A stretch of DNA of 64,000 bases, taken from positions 24,000-87,999 of the forward strand of contig JACRLJ010000002.1 in the NCBI GenBank assembly GCA_016215105.1. The letters run 5' to 3'. Source of the stretch: Candidatus Hydrogenedentota bacterium. GTDB lineage: Bacteria > Hydrogenedentota > Hydrogenedentia > Hydrogenedentales > SLHB01. Below the pieces are notes generated by a model that was not told the origin of the DNA, did not search any database, and saw nothing but the letters and a program-made list of their open reading frames with translations. A program made the position numbers and the translations under genes. The stretch's first letter is position 1; each line of letters starts with the position of its first letter. This document shows, in pieces, positions 48,279 through 57,261 of the stretch.

Positions 48279-50477
48279 ATGAAGACCGTTACATTTAAGA
48301 TTGTTGGAATGGACTGTGCCGAGGAAATTACAGCGCTCAAGCGCGAACTTGGACCGTTAGTCGGTGGCGAACAGTATCTCGCGTTTGATCTGCTGAACGC
48401 GCGCCTGACTATCCAATGGCCCGGCCCGGCTTTACCGGACGAACAGGTCATTCGCATCGTAGCGCAAACCGGAATGCAGGCAACGCCGTGGGACGAGCAC
48501 AGAGCTGACATACCGCAGCGAGACGGGTATTGGCGCAAGTACGGACGGCTCATGGGAACGGCATTCAGCGGAATTTGCATTGTTCTAGCGTTCGTAATTC
48601 ATGCCGCTCAACACGGCCTTGTCGACGCTTTTTCCGGGGAAGGCGTCGAAGGTCATCGGTTTCCGCTTCTGGCCATCGCATTATATGGCGCCGCCGTGGT
48701 TTGTGGTGGATGGTTTGTCTTCCCGCGGGCAGTCTTTGCGCTGCGAAGACTCCGGCCGGACATGAATCTACTTATGACGGTGGCTATATTTGGCGCCGTC
48801 GGTATCGGCGAGTGGTTCGAGGCGGCCACCGTATCGTTTCTTTTTGGGGTAGCCTTATTACTCGAGTCGTGGAGCGTCAGCCGCGCCCGGCGGGCAATTG
48901 CCGCGCTTGTGAACGTCGTTCCTCCAAACGCACGATGCGTTGACCCCACAACCGGCAGCATCGAAGAACGGCCCGTGCAGACCGTGTCCGTTGATTCCGT
49001 GGTCCAGGTTCGCCCTGGTGAACGGATTCCACTCGATGGAATCATCACGAAGGGCTCCACTTCAATCAATCAAGCGCCGATCACCGGTGAATCCGTTCCG
49101 GTTCCCAAGGATGTGGGATCGGAAGTATTCGCGGGGAGTATCAACGAATCAGGCGCATTCGAGTTCCGCGTGACCAAACCACCGACGGATACCACACTTG
49201 CCCGCATCATTCATATGGTCGAGGAGGCCCAGTCTCGCCGAGCGCCAAGCGAGCAGTGGGTTGAAACTTTTGCGAAATACTACACCCCTGCGATGATGCT
49301 CTTGGCCCTGCTTGTCGCCGTTATACCGCCTTTCTTGTTTCACCAGCTCTGGACACCATGGTTCTACCAGGCGCTTGTGCTGCTTGTCATCGCCTGTCCG
49401 TGCGCTCTTGTGATCTCGACGCCGGTCAGCGTCGTCGCCGGCCTTAGTTCCGCTGCGCGGGCGGGTGTACTCGTAAAGGGTGGCGTCCACCTCGAGTCCC
49501 CCGCGCGTCTTCGGGCGATCGCGATGGACAAGACTGGAACACTCACGCGCGGCCAGCCTGAAGTACAAACCATCCTTCCCCTCAACGGTCATACCGTCGA
49601 GGAACTGTTAGAACGCGCCGCCGCGCTGGAAGCCCACAGCGAACATCCGCTCGCCAAGGCTGTTCTGCGAAAGGCCGAAGAACAACATATTAGCTTTTTA
49701 CCCGCCGAGCAATTTCAGGCCATTAAGGGGAAAGGCGCCCAAGGTCTCGTTGATGGACGGCTCTTCTGGATCGGGAGCCACCGGTTTCTTCATGAGCAGA
49801 ACGCGGAATCGCCTGAAGTTCACCAGGACGCCGAGCGCTTGGAAGACGCGGGTCACTCTGTCGTCGCGATCGGCAATGACAACCACGTCTGCGGTCTTCT
49901 GAGTATCGCCGATGCTCTTCGTCCGGAAGCGGTGGACGCAGTCGCCGCGCTAAAGAAGCTTGGCATCGAGAAGATCGTCATGCTCACGGGAGACAACGAA
50001 GGCACCGCTAGAGCAATAGGCGCCGCGGCCGGCGTAGACGACGTACGTTTCGAGCTTCTACCCGAAGATAAATCGGGAGCGATAAGCGCACTTGTTGACG
50101 AATACAAGAATGTCGCTATGGTTGGCGACGGCATCAATGACGCGCCCGCGCTGGCCACAGCTACCCTCGGTGTCGCCATGGGCGCTATGGGGAGCGATGC
50201 GGCCTTGGAGACCGCCGACGTGGCCCTTATGTCGGATGACCTGCACAAACTCGTATGGCTCATTCAACACTCGCGCCGCACGCTACAGATCATCAAACAA
50301 AACATCATTTTCGCGCTTGGTCTGAAAGCCGTCTTCATACTGCTTTCCCTCTTCGGGCTGGCCACGCTATGGATGGCCATTGCTGCAGACATGGGCGCCT
50401 CTTTTCTGGTTATCGCCAACGGTTTGCGGCTTCTCCGCGGTTCTTCAGCAACGATCAGCACTCCTTCGAGCCGATGA
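48279..50477 (+). CDS. zntA: Heavy-metal P1B-type ATPase (Zn/Cd/Pb class)
   Basis: 732 residues. The N-terminal HMA domain has VGMDCAEEITALK, where the usual second Cys of GMDCxxC is Glu. Core motifs: TGES (269-272), IACPCALV (CPC 373-375), AMDKTGTLT (417-423), SEHPLAK (HP), and MVGDGINDAPAL near 617. It pumps Zn2+, Cd2+ or similar out of the cytoplasm. Eight membrane helices are expected. Encoded downstream of the czc operon and in the same direction, it complements the periplasmic-side RND pump. Confidence 0.85.
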   Translation: MKTVTFKIVGMDCAEEITALKRELGPLVGGEQYLAFDLLNARLTIQWPGPALPDEQVIRIVAQTGMQATPWDEHRADIPQRDGYWRKYGRLMGTAFSGICIVLAFVIHAAQHGLVDAFSGEGVEGHRFPLLAIALYGAAVVCGGWFVFPRAVFALRRLRPDMNLLMTVAIFGAVGIGEWFEAATVSFLFGVALLLESWSVSRARRAIAALVNVVPPNARCVDPTTGSIEERPVQTVSVDSVVQVRPGERIPLDGIITKGSTSINQAPITGESVPVPKDVGSEVFAGSINESGAFEFRVTKPPTDTTLARIIHMVEEAQSRRAPSEQWVETFAKYYTPAMMLLALLVAVIPPFLFHQLWTPWFYQALVLLVIACPCALVISTPVSVVAGLSSAARAGVLVKGGVHLESPARLRAIAMDKTGTLTRGQPEVQTILPLNGHTVEELLERAAALEAHSEHPLAKAVLRKAEEQHISFLPAEQFQAIKGKGAQGLVDGRLFWIGSHRFLHEQNAESPEVHQDAERLEDAGHSVVAIGNDNHVCGLLSIADALRPEAVDAVAALKKLGIEKIVMLTGDNEGTARAIGAAAGVDDVRFELLPEDKSGAISALVDEYKNVAMVGDGINDAPALATATLGVAMGAMGSDAALETADVALMSDDLHKLVWLIQHSRRTLQIIKQNIIFALGLKAVFILLSLFGLATLWMAIAADMGASFLVIANGLRLLRGSSATISTPSSR

Positions 50478-50800
50478 CGAATGCCGGCCAACACAAAACC
50501 CCTGTCGTGCGGTTCTGCAGGAAACGCCAATTGTTCCACATACGCCTGGTCACGAACCGACCGTTAATCGGGCACGAAGTTGGCGGGAAACCAATGCGGG
50601 GACTGTGAATTCCCTCCCAATTGAGTAACCGCCGCCGGGCAAGCGCTCGTGGTTGCATAGCCAGTGCCGTCGAGGGCGTTCCAAGCGACACAGATGAAGC
50701 CCGTGTACAATAGGCGGAGGCTCACCGGTACGGAAACCCCTCGCAATGTTCCGAACGACTCGGAACTAGTGAAAGAGCAAGAACGGCAGGGACAAACAAC
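50478..50800. other. Intergenic, nothing recognised
   Basis: About 320 bases between zntA and uppP. No gene or clear promoter was identified. The GGCAGGGAC before ATG 50801 is the only translation signal. Confidence 0.35.
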
Positions 50801-51751
50801 ATGCTTTATATTCAGGTCTTCGTTCTCGCGATTGTGCAGGGAATCGCCGAGTTGCTACCGGTGTCAAGTTCTGCGCACGTGATCGTGGCCGAGAAACTCA
50901 TGGGAATAGACCCTTCGACGCCGGAGATGACGCTACAGTTGGTGGCGCTGCATACGGGAACGATGTTGGCGGTGATTTATTACTTCTGGCCAGTTTGGCG
51001 ACGAACGTGGCTGTGTGAACGTTCAAGTTTTCGGCGGATCAGCGGGCTTCTGGGGCTGGCCACCGCGCAGACCGGCATCGTGGGATGGCCGCTCGCAAAA
51101 CTCGTGGCCCGCGTGCTAGTGGCGCCCGGCGCTGAAATCGAGGAAGTTTTTGGGAACCTGGCCTTGATTGCCACGGCCCTTGCGGTTGCAGGAGTGCTCA
51201 CCCTGATCTCCGGCCTCCTCAGCCGACACCGACACGGGGGCGCGGAAGTTGGGGCAATCCATGCCGCATGGATCGGGACGGCCCAGGGCTTTTGCCTTCC
51301 GTTTCGTGGTTTGTCGCGATCGGGAACGACAATTTCGACGGGGCTCCTGCTCGGGGTGTCGCGAGACCGTGCGGAGGCATTCAGTTTCGCCTTGGCCGTG
51401 GTCCTAACTCCGCCTGTGCTCGCCCGCGAGGCGAGCCGCCTCCTTCGTGCGGCTCCAAAAACGGCACAGAATATGGCACACTCAGGGTTTGTTGGGACCA
51501 GGATAAAGGGCGTACCGGCTGTGCAAGTCCTTGGCATAACGCGTGTAAGCCTACGCGCGTGTCCGAAGCTCTTGCATGGGGTACCACCCCACAGTGGGAA
51601 GCCTCATCGCAGTTTCCGCTCGATTGAGTGGCACCAAGTACTTACGCATCCTGTAAGCCCATTCCTCTTACCCCATTATCCACCAGATGTGCCACTTTCT
51701 GAGTCACTTTATCTGGAGCAGAAGTTATATGCGGAGAGTCAACTGCGTTAA
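50801..51751 (+). pseudogene. uppP: Undecaprenyl-diphosphatase, 3' end replaced
   Basis: The first about 215 residues match UppP (BacA): AELLPVSSSAHVIVAEKLMG with the E-(x)-PVSSSAH active segment, and FRGLSRSGTTISTGLLLGVS with the phosphatase motif. It recycles the C55 lipid carrier of cell-wall synthesis in the membrane. After TPPVLAREASRLLRAA (near 51450) the frame turns into unrelated sequence up to 51751, so the last two or three membrane helices are lost. The junction coincides with the start of integrase-like DNA. The truncated form is probably not functional. Confidence 0.7.
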
Positions 51752-51856
51752 TTCTTTTGGGACGTGCCCAACCACGAACAACAGGAAAGGAGCGTTCGTA
51801 TGGCAATCCCAAAATCCAGTCTCAAGAAACGAGGCAAGGTGTTCTAACTTCATTTC
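51630..51856 (+). repeat. Diverged direct repeat, copy 1 (integrase upstream region and first codons)
   Basis: Matches 57007-57220 in the same orientation: CACCAAG-ACTTAC, CCAGATGTGCCACT, GTTAATTC-TTTGGGA, ACCACGAAC, GCATTCGTATGGCAA and AAATCCAGT are shared. Spacing differs by a few bases. The two copies flank a block of about 5 kb. Confidence 0.7.
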
Positions 51857-52129
51857 TCTGAAAACGGCGTCCGCCAGCGCGTCAGTCTCCGTACGGTTGC
51901 ATTAGCCACGGCCAAAGAACGACAGCGCCAGTTCGATTCGGCACGTGCGCGAGGCAAGGAAGGTGTGTTTCCAGCGAAAACGCCATTAGCACAGGCTGTC
52001 GCCACGTACGCCGCGCATATGAAAATCTCACGCACCCACCACGGTTACAATGCCGACCTGAGTTATTTGAGTAACGCATTCGGGCCGGTTTGCGATGCGC
52101 GGAAGCCGCGAAGGGCGCTGGCCTGGTAA
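51800..52129 (+). pseudogene. Tyrosine-integrase N-terminal remnant with nonsense codon
   Basis: ATG 51800 follows AGGAAAGGAG and starts MAIPKSSLKKRGKVF, then hits TAA (51845). The same frame continues as LHFSENGVRQRVSLRTVALA, TAKERQRQFDSARARGKEGV and AVATYAAHMKISRTHHGYNA, ending at 52129. That is the usual N-terminal arm-binding and SAM-like part of a phage-type integrase. The second copy at 57164 has CAA at the stop position, so the stop arose by a C-to-T change. The catalytic domain is absent. Confidence 0.7.
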
Positions 52130-52506
52130 CCTTCAAGATCTGGTCGAGAATCGCATTCTGCGCATATGTGTCGGCTAGGCAGGTATAATTGATCGACCCG
52201 GAAAGGACTCGACTGCCGGTAAACCATAACCAACGCCTCGGAACGAATTGGCGAACCTCAACTCATACGCACGAGACGACGCTTGACACGGAACCCGAGC
52301 GATTCGGCCAACGTCCTGGGGGCGGCGTTATTGGAGAGCACGTCCCAGTAGATTGGATCTTTGGCAATTTTGAGCGTGACAAGAAACAGTTCGAGTGGCC
52401 GGCTTGGCCATACCGCTACATGACCGCATCCGCATCGCAATTGTTCGACTTGCATTCAGTCTGATAGGATCGTTAACAGACACGATGGAATTCCTCGGGG
52501 ATTCGT
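52130..52506. other. Intergenic, nothing recognised
   Basis: About 375 bases between the integrase remnant and the membrane-protein gene. No gene, promoter pair or repeat could be identified. Confidence 0.35.
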
Positions 52507-54225
52507 ATGACGACGAAATCCAATCTCGCGCCCAGGCCTTGGAATTCGCCAACGACGGGACGCACCCAGACCGACTTCGTGCTTCTTGCGCTGCTCTTCG
52601 GCTCCGTGGGGGCGATAAGCTGGGCCATTCGAGGCACGTCGGGCTGGAACGGTATCGACGGGACTGTCGTGCCTGGCATGGCTTGGGGCGTGCTGTGGTA
52701 TTGGGCGGCGCGGCGCCGGGGGATTGACGTGCGCGGCGTAACGCTGTGGCTTGGATTGGGCATCGCCATTGGCGGCGAACTTGGTTACGGCCAGTATGTC
52801 AGTTGGACCCGCGGCGACTTCTATGCCGGAGGCCGAGTCTTGGCCGTTTCACCCGCAACCGGCTTTCTTTGGTTTGCGCTCGTGGGCGTAGCCTGGGGCG
52901 CGCTCGGCGGCATCGCTTTGGGGTGGGTCTTGAACAGCGGAGTTTCGCTGCACCAATGGCTAGTGCGACTGCTCGCTCCGATAGGAGTTGCAATGTTGGG
53001 CCGGATGCTAATTCAGGCAGAGCCAGCGTGGTTCTTCCCGTTGTATGGCGCCGGCCTGTATGCCGCTCAACCGGACGCGCGCTTGGCTGACGCTGGTTTC
53101 CTGCTAAGCCCGACCTTTATGTGGGAGCTATGGCTTGTCGGCGCCGCTTTAGTTTCGGCGGTTTGGACATTTACCCGCAAGACTTTGCGATGTCCGCGAC
53201 TTGACCATGGCCTATGCGTCCTGAGCGTGGCTTACACGGCCTTCGCAATCGTGTGGATTGGACATTGGCTCTTTTTCCCCCAAGGAAATCTGGGGCTGAT
53301 TGGTGGCGAGCTGGACGATCACCTTTCACGCACAGTTTACACCAACTCGCAGAACGCGCTGGTGGTCGCGTGGTGGCTCGGCGCACTGACTGTCGCGGTA
53401 TGGCAAGGGGATCGGTCCACGCTCATCATGGGCCTGCTCATCGGCGGCGGATTTGGCATTGGCATGCCCCTCAGCGCAATCTGGTGTCTCGGCTATACAG
53501 TCGCGCCGCAATACATCGACTGGTGGAAGATATGGGAAATGAACGCTGGCTTCAATCTCGGCATCCTCTACGTCGTCGCTTTGTATCTCGCCATGCGGCA
53601 GCCGGATAAATTCAAGTGCTCCGCTGATCTCGGCACGGCAACAATCACGGCATGCGGCCGGGCGCTGGCCTCTGCGGCTGGCGTGCTGCTTGTGTGGATT
53701 TATCTGTACGCGGAGGATGGATTGTCGGCCGGTATATTTCTCGGCCCCGTCTATGCCGTCGTCGCGTGCTGGTTCTGCTGGCGAAACCGCCACCAACACT
53801 CCGGCGTTGTCCTCCATGAGCAACAGCAGCGATTGACGCTTATGTTCTGCGTCTTCTATCTGCTGTTCATTCTGCTGCACGGCGCCACAAATCGCCTGGG
53901 CGTTTTTCTGAAACTCTATGATGAAGCCGCAGTGGAGCAGTACGCATGGCCTGCTGCGCGCCTTTGGCTCTTCGTCTTCCTGGCCACCCCGCTCCTCGCC
54001 GCAACCTTTCGCACGTTGTGGCTGCTTGCGCGCACTGAACAGACTCGTGAGATTCCTCTGGAACAGGTTACGCGGCACATCGCCGGCCTCGTCATGCTCG
54101 TCGGCCTCGTCGGCGCGCTCACTATCTGGCCTTCAAAAATCGGTGTGATCTACGCGGCGCTCCTGCTAATCGCCGTCACCGCGCTCATACAACTCGATCA
54201 CCGCACCCCGAGGGATTGCACATAG
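52507..54225 (+). CDS. Large polytopic membrane protein of unknown function
   Basis: 572 residues with about 12-14 hydrophobic helices spread over the whole length (for example DFVLLALLFGSVGAISWAIR, LWLVGAALVSAVWTFT, MLVGLVGALTIWPSKIGVIY). Conserved-looking polar motifs: RGTSGWNGIDGTVVPGM near the N-terminus and YTNSQNALVVAWWLGAL in the centre. No signal peptide and no known transporter signature. An ATG at 52507, 11 bases after GGGGATTCG, is a weak start. It stands alone between the integrase remnant and the methyltransferase block. Confidence 0.6.
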   Translation: MTTKSNLAPRPWNSPTTGRTQTDFVLLALLFGSVGAISWAIRGTSGWNGIDGTVVPGMAWGVLWYWAARRRGIDVRGVTLWLGLGIAIGGELGYGQYVSWTRGDFYAGGRVLAVSPATGFLWFALVGVAWGALGGIALGWVLNSGVSLHQWLVRLLAPIGVAMLGRMLIQAEPAWFFPLYGAGLYAAQPDARLADAGFLLSPTFMWELWLVGAALVSAVWTFTRKTLRCPRLDHGLCVLSVAYTAFAIVWIGHWLFFPQGNLGLIGGELDDHLSRTVYTNSQNALVVAWWLGALTVAVWQGDRSTLIMGLLIGGGFGIGMPLSAIWCLGYTVAPQYIDWWKIWEMNAGFNLGILYVVALYLAMRQPDKFKCSADLGTATITACGRALASAAGVLLVWIYLYAEDGLSAGIFLGPVYAVVACWFCWRNRHQHSGVVLHEQQQRLTLMFCVFYLLFILLHGATNRLGVFLKLYDEAAVEQYAWPAARLWLFVFLATPLLAATFRTLWLLARTEQTREIPLEQVTRHIAGLVMLVGLVGALTIWPSKIGVIYAALLLIAVTALIQLDHRTPRDCT

Positions 54226-54618
54226 CTGCCCAACGGTATCGATTCTTCCCGACCGCCCATCCCGCGCCCATTGGCACCCGTTCTGATCGTCGTCATTTGT
54301 GAGGTTCGTCAATGACTTACACCAAAACGCACGCGCCTCAACCAATTCCACACACAGCCTCTCGTCTTCATGCGACATACTGTCGCGCGCACGCCCCCGT
54401 TCTGGCTCATTTCCTGACTACTGCTGCACAGTCAAATAAGTGTCAGCTCGACGTGCCACCATCAATCATTTGTTGGCCCGGGCTATGTGAAGAGTGGAGG
54501 TGCTGCCGAGGGGCTAGCCAGGGGTCTGATGTAGATGAACCTAATCTGGTCTCACCTTAGCGCAGGGGACAAATCAGTCAAAAAGTAACGGAGGCGCGCC
54601 GAAAAGCGATAAGACCCG
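54226..54618. other. Intergenic between convergent genes
   Basis: About 390 bases without a supported gene. A short plus-strand frame at 54312-54560 has no start signal and unnatural composition. Confidence 0.35.
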
Positions 54619-55188
54619 TCAGCGTGCGAGTATTAGCCCATAGTGATACGGGGGCAAGTCTACGGGCCGGGATGTCAGCGCGATGAATCCGGCCTCTGCG
54701 GCCCACGCCAGGCACCGCTCGGGCTTGGGGCGGATTTCCATCGAAGGTCCGCGGGGGGTGGTGGGATCGTAGTTCCAGTGGATAATGGCGAGCGTTCCGG
54801 GGGACCGGAGGATTCGGTAGGCCTCTTGCAGGAGCACGTGGGGGCGTTCGGCGTGCAGGATGTTGAATAACATCGCTAAATCCACGGAAGCTTCCACCAG
54901 GCCGGTGCCTTCGGCCACGAAGTCCCGCATGTGTAGACGCACATTTCGCAGGCCTTCTCGGCGGACTTTTTCCTGCGTCGACTGTATCATGTCGCGGTCG
55001 ATATCGAAGGCGCAGACAGTGCCTGAAACCATGCGAGCTACCGGAATGGTAAAGGTGCCGTAGCCGCACCCAAACTCTGCGACGTCGCGTATCAGGTGGC
55101 TCACGCCAAGCTTAGCAAGAATGGCGGGCGGGTCGAAGAATTGCTCCCACATAGACTCTTCAGGCATTCCACTCTCGCGGGTTTTCAT
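54619..55188 (-). CDS. Class I SAM-dependent methyltransferase
   Basis: 189 residues from ATG 55188 (GAGGAA upstream). Motif I VAEFGCGYGTFTIPVA with the SAM-binding G-x-G-x-G, motif II VCAFDIDRDM, motif IV VDLAMLFNILHAERP, and a post-motif TLAIIHWNYDP. Substrate not evident. The gene follows an ArsR-type regulator on the same strand, so it may be induced by a metal(loid); arsenite or other metal(loid) methylation is possible, but the conserved ArsM cysteines are not seen. Confidence 0.7.
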   Translation of the reverse strand: MKTRESGMPEESMWEQFFDPPAILAKLGVSHLIRDVAEFGCGYGTFTIPVARMVSGTVCAFDIDRDMIQSTQEKVRREGLRNVRLHMRDFVAEGTGLVEASVDLAMLFNILHAERPHVLLQEAYRILRSPGTLAIIHWNYDPTTPRGPSMEIRPKPERCLAWAAEAGFIALTSRPVDLPPYHYGLILAR

Positions 55189-55282
55189 TGTCAGTTTCCT
55201 CGGCCGCCTAAACGTACTCGCCCGCCGCTCCAAATGTGTTGAGCATGGCATGGAGTGCATGATCGGCGCCGTGTTCGGCCCG

Positions 55283-55648
55283 CTATTTTCTCGCGCGCCC
55301 TCGCTCCATCTTCCTGGCAAGAAGCGATTCCTGTTTCATCTGCTCGCAGAGGATCTCGCGAATGAGGTCGAAAGCCAGCACCATTCTGGGGTTCGCAAGG
55401 CGGTAAAATACTTGGTTCCCCTGTTTTCGAGACGACAGCACCCGCTGCCGTTTCATCATGAGGAGATGGGGTGATACCGTTCCGAGCGGCGTGCCCAGCC
55501 TCTCGGAAATCGCCGTGACGCCGAATTCGCCGTCCCGCAAGACGTTGAGAATCATCAGGCGGGTGGCATCAGAGAAAACCTTGCACATTTCGGCGTGGCG
55601 CTCGTAAAGCTCTCTCGGCTCGTCGGCCACTGCACGCATTGCGACCAT
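55283..55648 (-). CDS. ArsR/SmtB-family transcriptional regulator
   Basis: 121 residues from ATG 55648 (GAGGTG upstream). Winged helix typical of ArsR: EMCKVFSDATRLMILNVLRD, ISERLGTPLGTVSPHLLMMK and LSSRKQGNQVFYRLANPRM. The usual metal-binding CxC in the DNA-recognition helix is not present; one Cys (CKVF) is near the start of the helix and one near the C-terminus. It represses transcription of its own operon, and probably the SET-protein gene transcribed from the opposite side (start 55852), until the signal is bound. Confidence 0.75.
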   Translation of the reverse strand: MVAMRAVADEPRELYERHAEMCKVFSDATRLMILNVLRDGEFGVTAISERLGTPLGTVSPHLLMMKRQRVLSSRKQGNQVFYRLANPRMVLAFDLIREILCEQMKQESLLARKMERGRARK

Positions 55649-55851
55649 TTTCACCTCGGAAATATGTAAATCAGGAATTCTACTGTTCGATAGAATAGTC
55701 ATTGACTTTGCGCAAGTCAAACGCTATGCTTTCGGCGGCGTCCATGGTGTGCTTAGCGCCAACGCGGTCGCGGTCAGTTTGGCTGATATGGTTGTGTCGC
55801 GTAAAAACGGTATCAATCCGCTCGTCTCAACAGCTTCGTTGGAGTGCAGAT

Positions 55852-56370
55852 ATGAATGACGCGCATCGTGATGCTTCTGGCACAGCAAACGAAGAGCGAC
55901 CCACGCCGCTTTATCCCGCCGTTATTCCACGGGAGGAGCATCATCCTACCTCAGCGCAATTTGAGGTCGTAAGTACCGGGGATGAGCGAGGACGCGCCCT
56001 TCGGGCGACGGTAGCGTTTCGGCAGGGCGAACGTGTTGCTCAGCTTTCCGGAATTCTTATCCGCCACACGACGTTGGACACCATCCAGATTTCACCCGCA
56101 CTGCACGTGTCTGATCCTTGGTTCTGCCGGTTCCTCCTGCACAGTTGCGATCCAAACCTCATAATTGAGATAACCGTGATGGAGGCGCGGGCGACAAGGG
56201 ACATTCGTCCCGGCGAGTACCTTACGATCGACTATGCCGCCACCGAGGATGTGCTCGGGAGCCAATTCCACTGTCACTGTGGGAGCCCGCACTGCCGCGG
56301 TTGGATGACGGGGCGGCGCGAGAAACCGAACGACGCAGGGCGTGCATTTCTTGAAGCCCGAGGGCAATAG
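55852..56370 (+). CDS. SET-domain protein
   Basis: 172 residues from ATG 55852 (TTGGAGTG upstream). SET core: RGRALRATVAFRQGERVAQL, a CRFLLHSCDPNLIIE (N-H-S-type pocket, here HSCDPN), ARATRDIRPGEYLTIDYAAT, and the post-SET Cys motif FHCHCGSPHCRGW. SET enzymes methylate lysines; bacterial ones are found in chlamydiae and other groups. A metal-dependent target is speculative. The divergent ArsR gene suggests shared control. Confidence 0.7.
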   Translation: MNDAHRDASGTANEERPTPLYPAVIPREEHHPTSAQFEVVSTGDERGRALRATVAFRQGERVAQLSGILIRHTTLDTIQISPALHVSDPWFCRFLLHSCDPNLIIEITVMEARATRDIRPGEYLTIDYAATEDVLGSQFHCHCGSPHCRGWMTGRREKPNDAGRAFLEARGQ

Positions 56371-56430
56371 GTGCGGTTTCAGCACTGGAAAGTGAGAGGG
56401 CGGTATGACGACGTAAGTCGACACTCCACT

Positions 56431-56875
56431 GGTAGTGTAAGTGGTCGCTCAGCGCCGCGCGACCATCACAAGTCTGATTCGCTACCCGCGGATCTTCTTT
56501 CCGCGACCGAAGTGCTCGAACTCTACCGTGCCCGTTGGCAGATTGAAACATGCTTCAAGAAACTCAAGTCCGTCATAGGATTTGGTCACCTACCTAAGTA
56601 CGATCCACGCAGTTGCCGGGCTGGGCTCTACGGAAAACTTGTCGTCGCTCTGCTTGCAGAAGAACTCATTGATTCGGCGCAGCGCTTTTCCCCTTTGGGA
56701 TACCCGCGTACCGTGCGCGACGAGAAATGAAACCAAAGATTGCGTTGATTTGCGGTGGCGTGACGTGCAGTACATCCTCCGGGAACTTCTGCGGGCCATA
56801 GACCCAATACCAGACTTGTCCCAAAGCCTTTCCAATTGGAGTCGAATCAGCAACGGGCCCAATGACTGTGTTTGA
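56431..56875 (+). pseudogene. IS4-family transposase remnant with frameshift
   Basis: The frame at 56431-56730 reads SATEVLELYRARWQIETCFK and KLKSVIGFGHLPKYDPRSCR, the Glu-bearing Y-(2)-R-(3)-E-(6)-K region of IS4 transposases. The sequence then continues in another frame (LRWRDVQYILRELLRAIDPI, LSQSLSNW) up to 56875, so a frameshift lies near 56690-56720. The N-terminal two thirds are absent. It is not the same transposase as in the intact element at 38 kb. Confidence 0.7.
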
Positions 56876-57006
56876 AAAAAGAAAAAGTCAGCGTCAGCGA
56901 CTGGAATTGTCAATAAGATGATTCGAAGACAGTATTCATTAAATTACGCATAAAGGCGATCACCCCATAGGTTGGGACTTTCTCGTTTTCGCCGCTAGCC
57001 TGATTG

Positions 57007-57220
57007 ACACCAAGCACTTACCTTCATATATGTTACCTCCACTGACGCGAAATACCGCCAGATGTGCCACTCTATCCGGCGCAGGGGTCATATTGCGGAG
57101 CGTCGACCGCGTTAATTCCTTTGGGATTTGCCTAACCACGAACCGCAAGAAAAGAGCATTCGTATGGCAAACCCGAAATCCAGTATTAGGAAACTTGGCA
57201 AGGTGTTCCAACTTCAATTC
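57007..57220 (+). repeat. Diverged direct repeat, copy 2 (integrase 5' end)
   Basis: Homologous to 51630-51856. It contains a plausible promoter (TTGACA 57004-57009, 17 bases, TATATG 57027-57032) and ATG 57164 followed by MANPKSSIRKLGKVFQLQF, where homology ends and unrelated sequence follows. Only about 19 integrase codons are left. Confidence 0.65.
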
Positions 57221-57261
57221 ACCATTCTTTCGCCAATGCCCATCCTGCTGTTCGCGTTGGT

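Noticed and set aside
54312..54560. Plus-strand frame of 82 codons
   Set aside because: Cys/His/Pro-rich without any pattern or ribosome-binding site.
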